A DNA stretch of 64,000 nucleotides, taken from assembly GCA_026003335.1 (NCBI GenBank), contig BPHB01000001.1, forward strand, positions 890,591-954,590, given 5' to 3'. Within the stretch, counting starts at the first letter, position 1. Every line of letters begins with the position of its first letter. The translations under genes and the position numbers were made by a program. Positions 1-8,073 of this stretch are shown piece after piece. Source of the stretch: Chitinophagales bacterium. Lineage in GTDB: Bacteria > Bacteroidota > Bacteroidia > Chitinophagales > CAIOSU01. The notes under the pieces are model-generated. The model saw only the letters and a list, made by a program, of their open reading frames with translations, searched no databases and had not been told where the DNA came from.

Positions 1-551
1 CCAAACAGAAAAGCGGCCCCGTAATCAGACATGCTGAGAAATGCCGTCACCTTGTCACCCAGCGTTTTGAAAAGGTATTGACCGTGCCAGTTATTTACAA
101 CCATCAGGATGATAACCGAGGCAATAAGAAACACCGAAAAGAAGGGCTGCAGTGCAGGATTCCACCTGCGCCAGCTGTTAACCGCAAGGGAAATCAGCAA
201 CGCTGCAATTAGTATCTTAAGGGTAACAATGCCGGTATTGATAGTGAATGCATACACAATAGTGCCTGCCATCAACCCGATAAGGGATGTCGTGATGAAC
301 CTCAACCTGCGATTCTCAGAAAACGGCAGGGGTGCTTCTCTAAGCAGAAAAGTAATTATCAGCAAGCCAAGAATACTCATACCGATAAAGCTCCAATAAT
401 TATCCTTCAACACGATGAGAGCAAAAGTAACTTGCAACCCAAGGCCCCATCCCAGCTGCCTAATGTTCACTGCGGAGCGGTCATAGGAAAGCAGCCAGGC
501 CAAACCCAGAAGGGTAAGCATACCGGCCATACTGATAAGGCTGGCACTCAT
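1..551 (-). CDS. NupC-type concentrative nucleoside transporter, N-terminal part (cut by window edge)
   Basis: The minus strand is open without a stop from an ATG at 551 to the left edge, giving 183 codons. The protein begins MSASLISMAGMLTLLGLAWL and then shows hydrophobic segments typical of membrane helices. Two stretches match the concentrative nucleoside transporter (CNT/NupC) family: the NIRQLGWGLGLQ stretch after the first helix, and LFKTLGDKVTAFLSMSD followed by GAAFLFG, which is the entry to the transport core. Family members import nucleosides across the inner membrane using H+ or Na+. The C-terminal two thirds lie outside the window. It is divergent from panB with about 95 bp between the starts. 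The family call rests on these motifs only; substrate is unknown. Confidence 0.8.
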   Translation of the reverse strand, partial: MSASLISMAGMLTLLGLAWLLSYDRSAVNIRQLGWGLGLQVTFALIVLKDNYWSFIGMSILGLLIITFLLREAPLPFSENRRLRFITTSLIGLMAGTIVYAFTINTGIVTLKILIAALLISLAVNSWRRWNPALQPFFSVFLIASVIILMVVNNWHGQYLFKTLGDKVTAFLSMSDYGAAFLF

Positions 552-608
552 GTCAGTAAATATACAAATGCCTCGCAAAGCGCAATAATCTGCTTAAAAG
601 ATTGCGGC

Positions 609-639
609 TTTGTTAATCCTGTGCATTCTTTCTAATTTG
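609..639 (+). promoter_or_regulatory. Putative Bacteroidota promoter for panB
   Basis: TTTG at 609-612 is followed after 20 bp by TAATTTG at 633-639, close to the Bacteroidota -33/-7 pattern (TTTG, about 19-21 bp, TAnnTTTG). The -7 box is one base short of the consensus. It ends only 6 bp before the ATG at 646, so the transcript would be leaderless or nearly so. Confidence 0.45.
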
Positions 640-645
640 CGCCCC

Positions 646-1476
646 ATGCCTGAAAAGAAGAAATCCAACGGGAAACAGCCCAAGCGTATCACCACGCATG
701 TGCTGCGCTCTATGAAAGACAGTGGTGAAAAAATAGCCATGCTCACTGCCTATGATTATTCACTTGCCCGAATTGTAGATGCTGCCGGCATTGATATTAT
801 TCTTGTAGGCGACTCGGCCTCCAACGTAATGGCCGGACATGAAACCACACTCCCTATTACCCTTGATCAGATGATTTATCACGCAAGTTCCGTGGTGCGG
901 GCAGTTAAAAGAGCGCTGGTGGTGGTAGATCTGCCTTTCGGCTCCTATCAGGGTAATTCCCGGCTGGCACTGGAGTCTTCCATCCGCATCATGAAAGAAT
1001 CCGGAGCACATGCCGTGAAGCTGGAAGGCGGTGCCGAAGTGCAGGAGTCTGTAATCAGAATTTTATCTGCCGGTATTCCGGTAATGGGACATCTGGGGCT
1101 CACCCCTCAGTCCATTTATAAATTTGGCACCTATGAAGTGCGGGCTAAAGCAAAGGAAGAAGCCGAACGCCTTATCTCTGATGCCGTGCTGCTGGAGAAG
1201 CTGGGCTGCTTTGCCATTGTGCTGGAAAAAATACCTGCCACGTTGGGGGCTCAGATTGCAGGCATGCTTAAAATACCCGTTATTGGCATTGGTGCCGGCA
1301 ATGGAGTAGACGGCCAGGTACTCGTTCTGCATGATATGCTGGGTATTACCAAAGAATTTCAGCCGCGTTTTCTGAGACGGTATCTCAATCTGTTTGAAGA
1401 TATCAAAGGGGCTGTAGAACATTATGTGCATGACGTGAAAACCGGTGAATTTCCAAATGAAAAGGAACAATATTAA
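646..1476 (+). CDS. panB: 3-Methyl-2-oxobutanoate hydroxymethyltransferase
   Basis: This ketopantoate hydroxymethyltransferase transfers a hydroxymethyl group from methylene-tetrahydrofolate to 2-oxoisovalerate, the first committed step of pantothenate and coenzyme A synthesis. The 276-residue product has family length. It shows the metal and substrate motifs [42 protein letters not shown] and the [15 protein letters not shown] stretch. The ATG at 646 is preferred over an upstream in-frame codon at 610 because it follows a promoter-like -7 box directly and starts a typical basic N-terminus (MPEKKK). No panC, panD or panE is seen nearby. The next gene starts within 25 bp on the same strand, so co-transcription is possible. 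Confidence 0.95.
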   Translation: MPEKKKSNGKQPKRITTHVLRSMKDSGEKIAMLTAYDYSLARIVDAAGIDIILVGDSASNVMAGHETTLPITLDQMIYHASSVVRAVKRALVVVDLPFGSYQGNSRLALESSIRIMKESGAHAVKLEGGAEVQESVIRILSAGIPVMGHLGLTPQSIYKFGTYEVRAKAKEEAERLISDAVLLEKLGCFAIVLEKIPATLGAQIAGMLKIPVIGIGAGNGVDGQVLVLHDMLGITKEFQPRFLRRYLNLFEDIKGAVEHYVHDVKTGEFPNEKEQY

Positions 1477-1497
1477 TCCAACTGTTTGTGCTCAAAA

Positions 1498-3894
1498 GTG
1501 AATCGGGTAATCAAAGTGTTTGTCTTTTTCGTGCTACCGACATGTATGCCTGCAGCCGGTTGGACACAGCAGCCTTTTGACGTGCTGCACTATGCCATAC
1601 ATTTGAACCTGACAAACCTGAGCGCACGTACTCTAAGCGGGAAAACCACCGTAACAATCCGATCTGCTCAGCAGCCGCTTCAGCAGGTCAGTTTGAGTTT
1701 GCTCAGCCTGCAGGTTGATTCGGTGAGGGTGGGTAATCAGTCGGCTCCTTTTACCAATGACGATACGCTTATCCTGATTTCTTTGCCTCAGCCGGTCATT
1801 GCCGGTGACTCTGCTGAAATCACTATATGGTATCATGGACAGCCGGTAACCGATGCCTCCTGGGGCGGATTTTATTTTACAGGAAATTACGCCTTCAACA
1901 TAGGAGTGGGCTTTGATTCGGAGCCCCATAACTTCGGCCGGGTATGGTTTCCCTGTATAGATAATTTCACCGATAAAGCTACCTATGATATACAAGTCAC
2001 AACTGCACCCGGATATAAAGCATATTGCAGCGGTGTCCTTCAAGATGCCATCACCCATCCGGATCAAACTATAACCTGGCACTGGGCAATGCGCCAACCC
2101 ATCCCCACCTATCTAGCTTCGGTTGCTGTGTCTCCATACACAGAATTGACGGATACTTACTTCAGCAGGCGGGGAGATTCGGTTCCGGTGATTTTGGCAG
2201 CCCAACCTGCTGATACGTCTAAGTTGCGCAGTTCCTTTATTCACCTGCGGGCTGCCTTTGATGCTTTTGAGGCCTGCTTTGGCCCCTACCGGTTTGATCG
2301 CGTGGGCTTTGTTGTAGTTCCTTTTTCCGGAGGAGCGATGGAGCACGCTACCAATATTGCCTATCCCCGCTTCGCCATTACCGGCAATCTGAACTACGAA
2401 ACACTCATGGCGCATGAGTTCAGCCACCACTGGTGGGGCAACCTCGTTACCTGTACCTCAGCAGAAGACATGTGGCTCAACGAGGGCTGGGCGGTATATG
2501 CAGAACATATTTTTCTTGAAAAAACCTACGGGAAACCTGCCTATCAGAAAGCCGTACGCAGCAATCACCGGGAAGTACTTCAGTATGCGCATATTCGGGA
2601 TAACGGCTATCGTGCCGTATCAGGAGTGCCGCATGCCTACACCTACGGCTCCACAGTGTATAAAAAAGGAGCTGATGTAGCCCATACGTTACGGGGTTAT
2701 CTGGGTGATAGTCTTTTTTTCAACTGTCTCACTGCCTTTCTGGATTCCTTTCAGTTTGGTAATGCAAGCAGCTATGATTTCCGGGATTTTCTCAGTCAAT
2801 GCTCTGGTGTGCATCTGCAAACGTTTTTTGATAACTGGGTTTTCCATCCCGGCTTTCCGCATTTTTCCATTGATTCGCTCAGCGTACAGCAAACCGCTTC
2901 AGGCTGTGAGGCTTTTGTGTGGATACGGCAACGACTTAAAGAGGCTCCTGTTTTTTATACTTCCGTGCCCCTTGAACTCACTTTCTTCAGCTCATCGCTG
3001 GATTCCGTTACACAAAAAATTATTTTTCCGGGAGGTGATTGCGTATATTTTCAGTTTCATCTTGACTTCTATCCTGCTTTTGTAGCTCTGGATCTGCATG
3101 AAAAAATCAGCGATGCGATTACAGACAAATACCTGCACATAACCGATCCAGGCAGTTATGACTTTGAAGAGGCGCTTATGACCGTTTATGTGTCAGAAGT
3201 TCCGACAGAAGCCATATTGCGCATTGAACATAACTGGATAGCACCCGACCCCGGGAAGACTTCTGTTGCCGGTTTGCATATTTCCTCAGAACGTTACTGG
3301 AAAATTGATGGGGTCATTCCGGCCGGTTTCACCGCAGATGCCGTTGTGCAGTATGACGGAGCAACCCTAGGCAGTACTGATTACGGGCTTATCACCAATT
3401 CTGAAGACAGTCTGGTAGTGCTGTACAGGGCAAAGCCGGGCATGGAATGGATGATCCACCCGGCATACAGCATAAACACACAGGGGAGCTCCACCAATAA
3501 AAAAGGGCAGATCACCATTAACCAGATTGCTCAGGGAGAATATGCTCTCGCTATACGTGACTTTTCCCGACAGCCAACAGATACCGCAGCACCACCAGCA
3601 CCCTGTGTTTTTGCTGGTATAAACCTTAACGGCAAGCATTCTGCAGAGCTGGATTTTGAAATAACTCCTAATCCGGTAAATGATTCTTTTCTGATCACTT
3701 TCAGCAACCCACTCAAACAGCCTATGACATTTTCCCTGATTAGCTTGTATGGCGCACGCCTGCAAACGGGTGTGGCAGAAGCCGGCACCAGCCAGATAGC
3801 CTTGTCAGCATCCGGCCTATATGGTGGAACATATTTATGGATTGCACACAACGGAAACACCTTTGTCGCCAAAAAACTTATTGTAATACATTAA
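1498..3894 (+). CDS. Secreted M1 family metallopeptidase with T9SS sorting domain
   Basis: This is a zinc aminopeptidase of the M1 (gluzincin) family, exported and then handled by the type IX system. A signal peptide (VFVFFVLPTCMPAAG) is followed by the N-terminal beta domain. The exopeptidase motif appears as GGAMEH. The zinc site is HEFSHHWWGN with the third ligand in WLNEGWAVYAE. The last about 80 residues (ITPNPVNDSF to KKLIVIH) form a T9SS type A sorting domain. GTG at 1498 starts the signal peptide directly; an in-frame TTG at 1486 is the alternative. The usual GAMEN asparagine is replaced by histidine. Family membership is clear; the natural substrate is unknown, and peptide scavenging outside the cell is an inference. 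Confidence 0.9.
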   Translation: MNRVIKVFVFFVLPTCMPAAGWTQQPFDVLHYAIHLNLTNLSARTLSGKTTVTIRSAQQPLQQVSLSLLSLQVDSVRVGNQSAPFTNDDTLILISLPQPVIAGDSAEITIWYHGQPVTDASWGGFYFTGNYAFNIGVGFDSEPHNFGRVWFPCIDNFTDKATYDIQVTTAPGYKAYCSGVLQDAITHPDQTITWHWAMRQPIPTYLASVAVSPYTELTDTYFSRRGDSVPVILAAQPADTSKLRSSFIHLRAAFDAFEACFGPYRFDRVGFVVVPFSGGAMEHATNIAYPRFAITGNLNYETLMAHEFSHHWWGNLVTCTSAEDMWLNEGWAVYAEHIFLEKTYGKPAYQKAVRSNHREVLQYAHIRDNGYRAVSGVPHAYTYGSTVYKKGADVAHTLRGYLGDSLFFNCLTAFLDSFQFGNASSYDFRDFLSQCSGVHLQTFFDNWVFHPGFPHFSIDSLSVQQTASGCEAFVWIRQRLKEAPVFYTSVPLELTFFSSSLDSVTQKIIFPGGDCVYFQFHLDFYPAFVALDLHEKISDAITDKYLHITDPGSYDFEEALMTVYVSEVPTEAILRIEHNWIAPDPGKTSVAGLHISSERYWKIDGVIPAGFTADAVVQYDGATLGSTDYGLITNSEDSLVVLYRAKPGMEWMIHPAYSINTQGSSTNKKGQITINQIAQGEYALAIRDFSRQPTDTAAPPAPCVFAGINLNGKHSAELDFEITPNPVNDSFLITFSNPLKQPMTFSLISLYGARLQTGVAEAGTSQIALSASGLYGGTYLWIAHNGNTFVAKKLIVIH

Positions 3895-3910
3895 AACTTT
3901 ATTTAAAGCT

Positions 3911-4822
3911 ATGAACAAGATCTGCGTTATCGGAGGTGGGACAATGGGCAATGGGATTACCCATGTTTTTGCACAAAACGGTTTTCAGGTATCTCTTGTG
4001 GATGTTTCTCAGCAAGCCCTGGATAAAGCTCTGGCAACCATCCGTAGAAATCTGGATCGCATGGTTGCCAAAGGCACTCTCACAGAGGAGAAAAAAACCG
4101 CAACATTGACCAGCATCTCTGTAACCACCCGGCTGGAAGAAGGTGCCAAGGATGCAGAACTCGTTATAGAAGCTGTTTCAGAAAATACAGAATTGAAACT
4201 TTCTCTTTTCCGTAAGCTGGACGCCCTGTGTTCCCCGGATACTATTCTGGCATCCAATACATCATCCATTTCCATAACCCGTATTGCTGCAGCAACACAG
4301 CGTCCGGAGAAGGTCATTGGCATGCACTTTATGAATCCTGTTCCTATCATGAAACTGGTGGAAGTAATCTGTGGCTACGGTACCGCTAAGTCAACCAAGG
4401 AGGCCATCCTGCAGATGTGTATGGCAATCGGTAAAACCCCCGTTGTGGTGCAGGATTATCCCGGCTTTGTGTCCAATCGTATTCTCATGCCCATGATTAA
4501 TGAAGCCATCATTACTCTGCATGAGGGCGTTGCAGGAGTAGCTGAAATTGATACCGTGATGAAACTGGGCATGGCGCATCCCATGGGGCCGCTTCAGTTA
4601 GCCGACTTTATCGGGTTGGATGTGTGCTTAGCCATCCTGCGGGTATTGCATGAGGGTCTGGGTAATCCTAAATATGCTCCCTGTCCGCTCCTGGTGAACA
4701 TGGTAACATCAGGAAATCTTGGAGTCAAAACCGGAGAAGGTTTTTATAACTATAATACTAATACAATAGCTCCTACAAAAGAGCTGCAAGTGTCTGAACG
4801 CTTCAGAAACTATCCATACTGA
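3911..4822 (+). CDS. 3-Hydroxyacyl-CoA (3-hydroxybutyryl-CoA) dehydrogenase
   Basis: This cytoplasmic enzyme oxidises 3-hydroxyacyl-CoA to 3-ketoacyl-CoA with NAD(P)+, or runs the reverse reaction in butyrate-type pathways. The 303-residue length is that of the single-function Hbd/PaaH enzymes. The N-terminal Rossmann motif is IGGGTMGNGI. The catalytic region reads SNTSSISITRIA followed by GMHFMNPVPIMKLVE, which carries the catalytic histidine. The C-terminal dimerisation domain contains GFVSNRILMPMINEA. It starts 16 bp after the M1 peptidase gene. Two crotonases elsewhere in the window (22904 and 26730) could act just before it in fatty-acid or amino-acid degradation, but no single operon links them. 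Confidence 0.92.
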   Translation: MNKICVIGGGTMGNGITHVFAQNGFQVSLVDVSQQALDKALATIRRNLDRMVAKGTLTEEKKTATLTSISVTTRLEEGAKDAELVIEAVSENTELKLSLFRKLDALCSPDTILASNTSSISITRIAAATQRPEKVIGMHFMNPVPIMKLVEVICGYGTAKSTKEAILQMCMAIGKTPVVVQDYPGFVSNRILMPMINEAIITLHEGVAGVAEIDTVMKLGMAHPMGPLQLADFIGLDVCLAILRVLHEGLGNPKYAPCPLLVNMVTSGNLGVKTGEGFYNYNTNTIAPTKELQVSERFRNYPY

Positions 4823-5494
4823 TTACCTGGCAATGACCAGCCTGCCGGCAGACAGCACACCGGCGGTATGGAGCGAATAACTGTATAAACCCTCTGGTAA
4901 ATGTGAGAGGGTTATTTTCAGATTTCCCTGAGCAGAGGTAAAGGTATCGGTATAAACCATTTTGCCCTGCAAATCAAAGATGCGGAGGGTGACGAAAGGC
5001 ACGTTGCGGTTCACTTTCACGAAAATCACATCGCCAGCCGGATTAGGCGAAAGCAGCATATCCCCGGAATTTACGGCATCCGGCACGCCTGTGGCCGTAG
5101 TGACCGTAAACGAAGCTAATCCGATATCCCGCAGCAGGTAGGTGGCTGAGCCACAGACTGCCGGGGCGTTGGATGTGTTCAGCATAGCCCGGATTACATA
5201 GTTTCCCGGAGGAAGCTGCCCGATGGCAAAAGTATCGGTGGAGGTGCAGCCGCCAGAGCCGGATTGATAGCAATAAAATGCATTTAGAATGATTGTATCG
5301 TTCTGTATGGTCTTCAGGTATGATTCCCGTGAACAAGGACCGCCGGGGAATTCAGTCGTCACGGAGGCAATGATAAAATCATTTGCCGCAGGCGTTGCAG
5401 GCTGCACTTCAATAGAGCTCACTGCTACCGTCTGGGCATGTGTTCCGGCAACAACTGCCAGCATTGAAATACACCACATAAAATAATGCTTCAT
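4823..5494 (-). CDS. Small secreted protein with T9SS sorting domain
   Basis: The 223-residue product has a signal peptide (WCISMLAVVAGTHAQ) and then a beta-rich region of about 120 residues with four cysteines (for example GGPCSRESY and GSGGCTSTD). The C-terminal T9SS type A sorting domain runs from LLSPNPAGDVIFV to GRLVIAR. The middle resembles a single Ig-like or adhesin-like beta sandwich, but I do not recognise the family. Its stop codon abuts the stop of the convergent dehydrogenase gene with no spacing. Function is unknown; cell-surface location or release is inferred from the sorting domain. Confidence 0.82.
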   Translation of the reverse strand: MKHYFMWCISMLAVVAGTHAQTVAVSSIEVQPATPAANDFIIASVTTEFPGGPCSRESYLKTIQNDTIILNAFYCYQSGSGGCTSTDTFAIGQLPPGNYVIRAMLNTSNAPAVCGSATYLLRDIGLASFTVTTATGVPDAVNSGDMLLSPNPAGDVIFVKVNRNVPFVTLRIFDLQGKMVYTDTFTSAQGNLKITLSHLPEGLYSYSLHTAGVLSAGRLVIAR

Positions 5495-5578
5495 GTTACA
5501 GGCTATTTTTTAAGGAGTCAAAAAAAATTTCTTTCTCAAGCCAAAGAACAATCTTTATAATTTAGCCGACAAATAAAA

Positions 5579-6346
5579 ATGTCCACATCCAAATACAGCG
5601 CCCGAGGGGTATCGGCTCAAAAAGAAGACGTCCACCAGGCTATCAGGGATTCAGACCGGGGCATCTTCCCCGGTGCCTTCTGCAGAATATTACCCGATTA
5701 TGCAGGAGGTGATCCTGCTTACTGCAACATTCTCCATGCCGACACTGCCGGCACCAAGTCTGTTCTGGCTTACCTCTACTGGAAGGAAACCGGAGACCTC
5801 TCCGTGTGGAAAGGCATTGTACAAGACGCCCTGGTAATGAATACCGATGACATGGTTTGCTGCGGAGCAATCGGCAAAATCGTGGTCAGCAGCACGATCG
5901 GACGCAATAAACTGCTTATACCGGGAGAAGTAGTAAAACATCTTATTCAGGCGGTAAACGAACTTGCCGGCAAGTGGGCTTCCTGGGGTATGGAAATCTA
6001 TCCGGCTGGTGGTGAAACTGCTGACATAGGAGATGTGATTCGCACAGTTGACGTGGGCTTTACGGCCTTCACACGGATGCTCCGAGAGAAGGTGTTACAG
6101 ATACAAATCCGCCCCGGTGATGTCATCGTGGGTCTGGCATCCAGTGGGCAGACATCTTACGAAGAGGAATATAACAGCGGTATCGGCTGCAACGGTCTGA
6201 CCTCGGCCCGCCATGATGTGCTATCGCATGTATATGCCGAAAACTATCCGGAAACCTACGACCCGCAAATCAGCCCGTCACTGGTTTACTGCGGAAGCCG
6301 AAAGCTCACCGACATAGACCCCGTATACCGGCATTTCTGTGGGTAA
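5579..6346 (+). CDS. purM: Phosphoribosylformylglycinamidine cyclo-ligase (PurM), N-terminal part before a frameshift
   Basis: PurM (AIR synthase) closes the imidazole ring in purine synthesis using ATP. The 255-residue fragment covers the first two thirds of the Bacteroidota-type enzyme, which is about 390 residues. Recognisable stretches are RGVSAQKEDVHQAI, ILHADTAGTKS, YWKETGDLSVWKGI, VVSSTIGRNKLL, PAGGETADIGD, GLASSGQTSYEEEYN and GLTSARHDV. The reading then runs out of frame: after KLTDID it gives PVYRHFCG and a stop. Removing one base from the C run at 6319-6322 would restore a continuous protein into the next entry. The gene is otherwise intact and well conserved, so an assembly error is at least as likely as a real mutation. 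Confidence 0.88.
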   Translation: MSTSKYSARGVSAQKEDVHQAIRDSDRGIFPGAFCRILPDYAGGDPAYCNILHADTAGTKSVLAYLYWKETGDLSVWKGIVQDALVMNTDDMVCCGAIGKIVVSSTIGRNKLLIPGEVVKHLIQAVNELAGKWASWGMEIYPAGGETADIGDVIRTVDVGFTAFTRMLREKVLQIQIRPGDVIVGLASSGQTSYEEEYNSGIGCNGLTSARHDVLSHVYAENYPETYDPQISPSLVYCGSRKLTDIDPVYRHFCG

Positions 6347-6746
6347 GTTGCTGCTATCTCCCACCCGCACTTATTTCCCGGTTATCAAAAAGATTTTTGA
6401 AAATAAAATACCGCTGCATGGCATCATTCATTGCACCGGAGGAGGACAAACCAAAGTAATGAAATTTGCCAACAACGTACGTATCATTAAAGACAACCTT
6501 TTCCCTCTTCCACCCGTGTTCAGGCTGATACGGAAAGAATCAAGTGCTGCGCTGAAGGAAATGTTTGAAGTGTATAACATGGGGCACCGTATGGAAATTT
6601 ACTGTGATCCTGCAGTAGCTCCCGCCCTTATGGGAATAGCCAGCTCCTTTAACATGGATGCACGCATTATCGGCCGCGTGGAGAGCGCAGAGGGTAAGGA
6701 GCTGATAATACACAATGCAGGAGAACAGCTCAGATACTGTTTTTAA
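6339..6746 (+). CDS. purM: PurM, C-terminal part after a frameshift
   Basis: This second reading frame carries the C-terminal third of the same AIR synthase. It shows VGKLLLSPTRTYFPVIKK, HGIIHCTGGGQTKVMKF, KDNLFPLPPVFRLI and EVYNMGHRMEIYC, all in the order and spacing of the Bacteroidota enzyme. Reading this frame upstream of the nominal GTG at 6339 gives PYTGIS, which joins smoothly to KLTDID of the first fragment. The two pieces together give about 388 residues, the expected full length. There is no sign that this fragment has its own start signal. Treat both entries as one gene with a +1 nucleotide near 6319-6322. Confidence 0.85.
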   Translation: MGKLLLSPTRTYFPVIKKIFENKIPLHGIIHCTGGGQTKVMKFANNVRIIKDNLFPLPPVFRLIRKESSAALKEMFEVYNMGHRMEIYCDPAVAPALMGIASSFNMDARIIGRVESAEGKELIIHNAGEQLRYCF

Positions 6747-6817
6747 AATTTTGTTCATCCGGGAAGCCTCCGGTTATTGATTATTTTTTAATTTTCGCAG
6801 CACAAAAACTTTAAAAC

Positions 6818-7231
6818 ATGAAAAAATTACATCTTGCACCTGGAGCGCTTCTTTTGTTATCCCTACCCCTGTTACCGGGCTGTCAAAACTGTGACGAACA
6901 GGTAAAAGCAGCCCAGACTGCCTGTGAAAGCAGAATCACAACTGTAAGGGATTCTATCAATGGTATCTGGCAAACACGAATGGATTCGGTGAAAGGAGCT
7001 TATGAAGCCCAGATCACGGGATTACAGACTCAAATTGAAGAATTACAAGCCTCTGCTCAGGCTAAAACCTCCACCCCCACCAAGAAGCCGGCAACCACAT
7101 CTGCGCCCGCTCCCAAAAAGGAGGAGACACCCTCTAAAGTAACCAAAGGAGGGCAAAATCCTACGGGCACAAGTGGTGCCACCGAAGGTGAACAGAAACC
7201 TAAGGTTACGAAAGGCGGCCAGCCCAGATAA
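6818..7231 (+). CDS. Small lipoprotein with coiled coil and Lys/Thr-rich tail
   Basis: The 137-residue product starts with a lipoprotein signal (LLLLSLPLLPGC), so it is likely lipid-anchored through the cysteine in LPGC. Residues about 25-80 form a predicted alpha-helical coiled coil rich in Gln, Glu and Lys. The tail from about 85 is low-complexity (KTSTPTKKPATTS) and contains the repeat KVTKGGQ twice. I do not recognise a family; such proteins often span the periplasm or attach to the wall, which is only a guess here. A strong hairpin terminator follows 43 bp after the stop. Confidence 0.7.
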   Translation: MKKLHLAPGALLLLSLPLLPGCQNCDEQVKAAQTACESRITTVRDSINGIWQTRMDSVKGAYEAQITGLQTQIEELQASAQAKTSTPTKKPATTSAPAPKKEETPSKVTKGGQNPTGTSGATEGEQKPKVTKGGQPR

Positions 7232-7273
7232 AAGCTGCTACTAAATAATCTATCAGGTTTCAGTACTATTCTG

Positions 7274-7302
7274 AAAAGCTGCCTCTTGCGGGGCAGCTTT
7301 TT
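7274..7302 (+). terminator. Intrinsic terminator after the coiled-coil lipoprotein
   Basis: AAAAGCTGCC (7274-7283) pairs with GGCAGCTTTT (7292-7301) around an 8-base loop and runs into a T tract. A weaker hairpin with the same GCTGC/GGCAGC core occurs at about 57730. Confidence 0.75.
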
Positions 7303-7378
7303 GTTTTATACAGAGCGTACGCTTTCCTTAAGCCGCGGGCTTATGCATAGAGTCGGTTATTGCAAAGTGGCAGCAAAT

Positions 7379-7418
7379 CCAAAAGCCGCTTCAAATTACA
7401 ACCTGAAGCGGCTTTTGG
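7379..7418. terminator. Bidirectional hairpin terminator
   Basis: A perfect 15-bp stem, CCAAAAGCCGCTTCA (7379-7393) against TGAAGCGGCTTTTGG (7404-7418), surrounds a 10-base loop. A-rich and T-rich ends on both sides allow termination in either direction. It most likely serves the minus-strand lipoprotein ending at 7471. Confidence 0.7.
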
Positions 7419-7442
7419 ATGACTTAGCTTTGGCTTTTCTTT

Positions 7443-7480
7443 AAAAAAGAATCACTGCTTGAAAAAAGAATCACTGCTTG
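7443..7480. repeat. 19-bp perfect tandem duplication across a stop codon
   Basis: AAAAAAGAATCACTGCTTG occurs at 7443-7461 and again at 7462-7480 without a mismatch. The second copy contains the last codons and stop of the minus-strand lipoprotein; the first copy is a duplicate of that end just downstream. Confidence 0.9.
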
Positions 7481-7986
7481 GTGTATGTACCCGTGCAGGT
7501 TTCGGAGCTTCCACTCAAAGTGTAAGAATACGTAATAGTAATTGCGGTATTTGTTGCATTCATACTTCCGGAACCACTGTTTATCACCAGATCCCCACCG
7601 CAGAATGACTGGTTGGCAACTATTGTAATGTCTTTTCCATTTACAGTGGCCTCAACCACTATTGCCGTACCTGCACAATCAAAACCTCCAAAACCAGTGA
7701 TTAAAATTTTATTTATGGTGGTATTAGATGCATCAATGCTGGTTGGCCAATCTGTTATACTGCCGGACGGGCAATTTTCATTTAACTTGTAAGTGCCCAC
7801 AAACTTATCCACCATTTTTATTTCACAAGTTGTGCCTTCATAGCCGGGAGCACAGATGCAGTCTCCGTCAACGCACGTACCAGCGTTTAGACAGGTAACA
7901 TCCTTGCAGGCATCTTCCTCGCAAGCATTAAAAAACATAATAGCCGAAATGGCGAGGACGCTTAAAATAAGTTTTCTCACATTCAT
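7471..7986 (-). CDS. Lipoprotein with EGF-like domain
   Basis: The 171-residue product has a lipoprotein signal (SAIMFFNAC). An EGF-like module follows at residues about 26-55 with six cysteines (ACKDVTCLNAGTCVDGDC, then CAPGYEGTTC). The remaining 110 residues are beta-rich with two further cysteine pairs and resemble the small lipocalin-like C-terminal domains found in Bacteroidota lipoproteins; that is an inference. It is monocistronic, with a TAnnTTTG box upstream at 8024-8031 and a hairpin downstream. The 3' end is duplicated as a 19-bp tandem repeat. Function is unknown. Confidence 0.82.
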   Translation of the reverse strand: MNVRKLILSVLAISAIMFFNACEEDACKDVTCLNAGTCVDGDCICAPGYEGTTCEIKMVDKFVGTYKLNENCPSGSITDWPTSIDASNTTINKILITGFGGFDCAGTAIVVEATVNGKDITIVANQSFCGGDLVINSGSGSMNATNTAITITYSYTLSGSSETCTGTYTKQ

Positions 7987-8023
7987 AATAAAAGGGTTTT
8001 AGGTTTTACTTTTTTGTGTTTGC

Positions 8024-8031
8024 CAAAATTA
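8024..8031 (-). promoter_or_regulatory. TAATTTTG -7 box upstream of the EGF-like lipoprotein
   Basis: Read on the minus strand, the box is an exact TAnnTTTG match, 37 bp upstream of the ATG at 7986. No convincing -33 TTTG was found at the usual distance. Confidence 0.4.
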
Positions 8032-8073
8032 TATGAATTTGTCTGTATTTTATAATGCCTCACCGGAATTTAA

